Assembly (NCBI RefSeq): GCF_040675855.1
Contig: NZ_JBEGIK010000001.1
Coordinates: 3,038,001 to 3,102,000, forward strand
Length of the DNA: 64,000 nucleotides
From: Microbacterium sp. LWH3-1.2
GTDB lineage: Bacteria > Actinomycetota > Actinomycetes > Actinomycetales > Microbacteriaceae
Reading direction: 5' to 3'
Below, in pieces: positions 63,379 to 64,000 of the stretch; within the stretch, counting starts at the first letter, position 1; every line of letters begins with the position of its first letter. The position numbers were made by a program, and so were the translations under genes. Below the pieces are notes generated by a model. The model was given only the letters and a program-made list of their open reading frames with translations, had not been told where the DNA came from and did no database searches.

Positions 63379-64000
63379 TCGAGGCCCTCCACGTCGCTGA
63401 GCCCTCCGGCCAGTTCCACGAAGCGCTGCTCGAGCGTCAGCTCGCCGCGCACCTCGTCGACGGTGCCTTCCGCGAGCACCTGGCCGGCCACGATGACCGC
63501 GACGCGTGTGCAGACGCGCTCGACGAGGTCCATGCCGTGGCTCGAGAGGATCACCGTGCCGCCGTGAGCGACGTAGGTGGAGAGGATGTCGAGGATGATC
63601 GCACTCGAGACGGGATCGACCGCCTCGAACGGCTCGTCGAGCACGAGCAGCCGCGGCGAGTGGATGAGCGCTCCCGCGAGCATGACCTTCTTGAGCATGC
63701 CCGCGGAGTAGTCCGAGACGCTGCGGCCCAGTGCGTCCTCGAGATCGAACGCGCGCGCGAGGTCGGCGGTGCGGCTCTCGACGATCGCGGGTGGAAGCTT
63801 GCGCAGCACGCCGTAGTAGTAGAGGAGCTGACGGCCGGTGAGGCGGTCGAAGGTGCGGAGCCGATCGGGCAGGACGCCCATGAGCTTCTTGGCCGCGAGC
63901 GGCTTGGCCGCGGCATCCACTCCGCCGACATGGATGGTGCCGCGATCAGGCTCGAGCAGGCCCGCGATCATCGAGAGCGTGGTCGTCTTGCCGGCGCCGT
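63354..64000 (-). CDS. ABC exporter ATPase subunit (cut by the window edge)
   Basis: The visible 215 codons lack the N-terminus. The frame at the edge reads GAGKTTTLSMIAGLLEPDRGTIHVGGVDAA, so the Walker A is present. YSAGMLKKVMLAGALIHSPRLLVLDEPFEAVDPVSS gives signature and Walker B, with the signature changed to YSAGM from LSGGQ. The switch His is in LSSHGMDLVERVC. DRLTGRQLLYYYGVLRKLP is typical of ABC-2 exporters. It energises the 61813-63378 permease. Confidence 0.9.
   Translation of the reverse strand, partial: GAGKTTTLSMIAGLLEPDRGTIHVGGVDAAAKPLAAKKLMGVLPDRLRTFDRLTGRQLLYYYGVLRKLPPAIVESRTADLARAFDLEDALGRSVSDYSAGMLKKVMLAGALIHSPRLLVLDEPFEAVDPVSSAIILDILSTYVAHGGTVILSSHGMDLVERVCTRVAVIVAGQVLAEGTVDEVRGELTLEQRFVELAGGLSDVEGLEWLHTFSD

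Overview
The window is high-GC DNA with many GTG starts, GTGA/ATGA stop-start overlaps, and TAnnnT -10 boxes placed 6-8 nt before start codons. Together with the gene families (FtsE with an Ala-rich tail, DUF3039, DUF4244, an actinobacterial Tad locus, Ku/LigD, MocR, an IS110-type remnant) this points to an actinobacterium, most likely Microbacteriaceae and possibly Microbacterium. The genus is an inference from protein and codon style, not from a marker gene.

Layout. 0-5.2 kb: two VOC proteins, a mini LysR regulator, an ABC-F ATPase, a lipoprotein and an exported vanadium-haloperoxidase-type protein. 5.2-11.5 kb: a carbohydrate module with a divergent ROK repressor, a three-gene sugar ABC importer (no ATPase, so a shared MsiK-type ATPase is presumably elsewhere) and a GH13 alpha-glucosidase, ending in a strong hairpin. 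11.7-16.5 kb: cydA, a stub of cydB, then a zwf-like G6P dehydrogenase and a GH15 glucoamylase/trehalase. 17-20 kb: a bicupin and an ABM/zinc-ribbon protein, divergent from a MocR regulator. 20-21 kb: a graveyard holding an IS110-family fragment, an AAA ATPase tail and a frameshifted remnant.

21-33.7 kb is an accessory, apparently stress-related island. It has a MalT/LuxR regulator, a membrane protein, DUF6325 with a small partner, a large sulfatase, SHOCT and PLDc_N-SHOCT proteins and an alpha/beta hydrolase. Interspersed are decayed genes: DUF2252, a frameshifted membrane protein, a cation:proton antiporter and a one-TM protein. The intact genes around them are long and clean, so the decay looks local.

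33.7-43 kb holds the trans-translation/division block: tmRNA (ssrA), smpB, ftsX, ftsE and prfB, all on the minus strand. Between ssrA and smpB lie DUF2231, a translationally coupled SRPBCC / FAD oxidoreductase / small four-cysteine protein operon, a siderophore-interacting protein and a SIMPL protein. 43-50.4 kb: an MFS transporter with a coupled small Cys/His protein, a LuxR regulator with a degenerate receiver, and a seven-gene Tad/Flp-type pilus operon (TadA, TadB, TadC, DUF4244, two TadE-like, one TadG-like).

50.4-64 kb: tRNA-Leu(UAG), DedA, a divergent Ku/LigD NHEJ pair, a CDF metal exporter, a CocE/NonD hydrolase, the murI-rph-rdgB operon, pncB, DUF3039 and an ABC-2 exporter whose ATPase runs off the end of the window.

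Functional themes are alpha-glucan/maltose-type sugar use (ROK, ABC, GH13, GH15, G6PDH), ribosome rescue and termination (tmRNA, SmpB, RF2), NHEJ repair, surface pili, and a partly eroded stress island that is the most likely place for undescribed biology.
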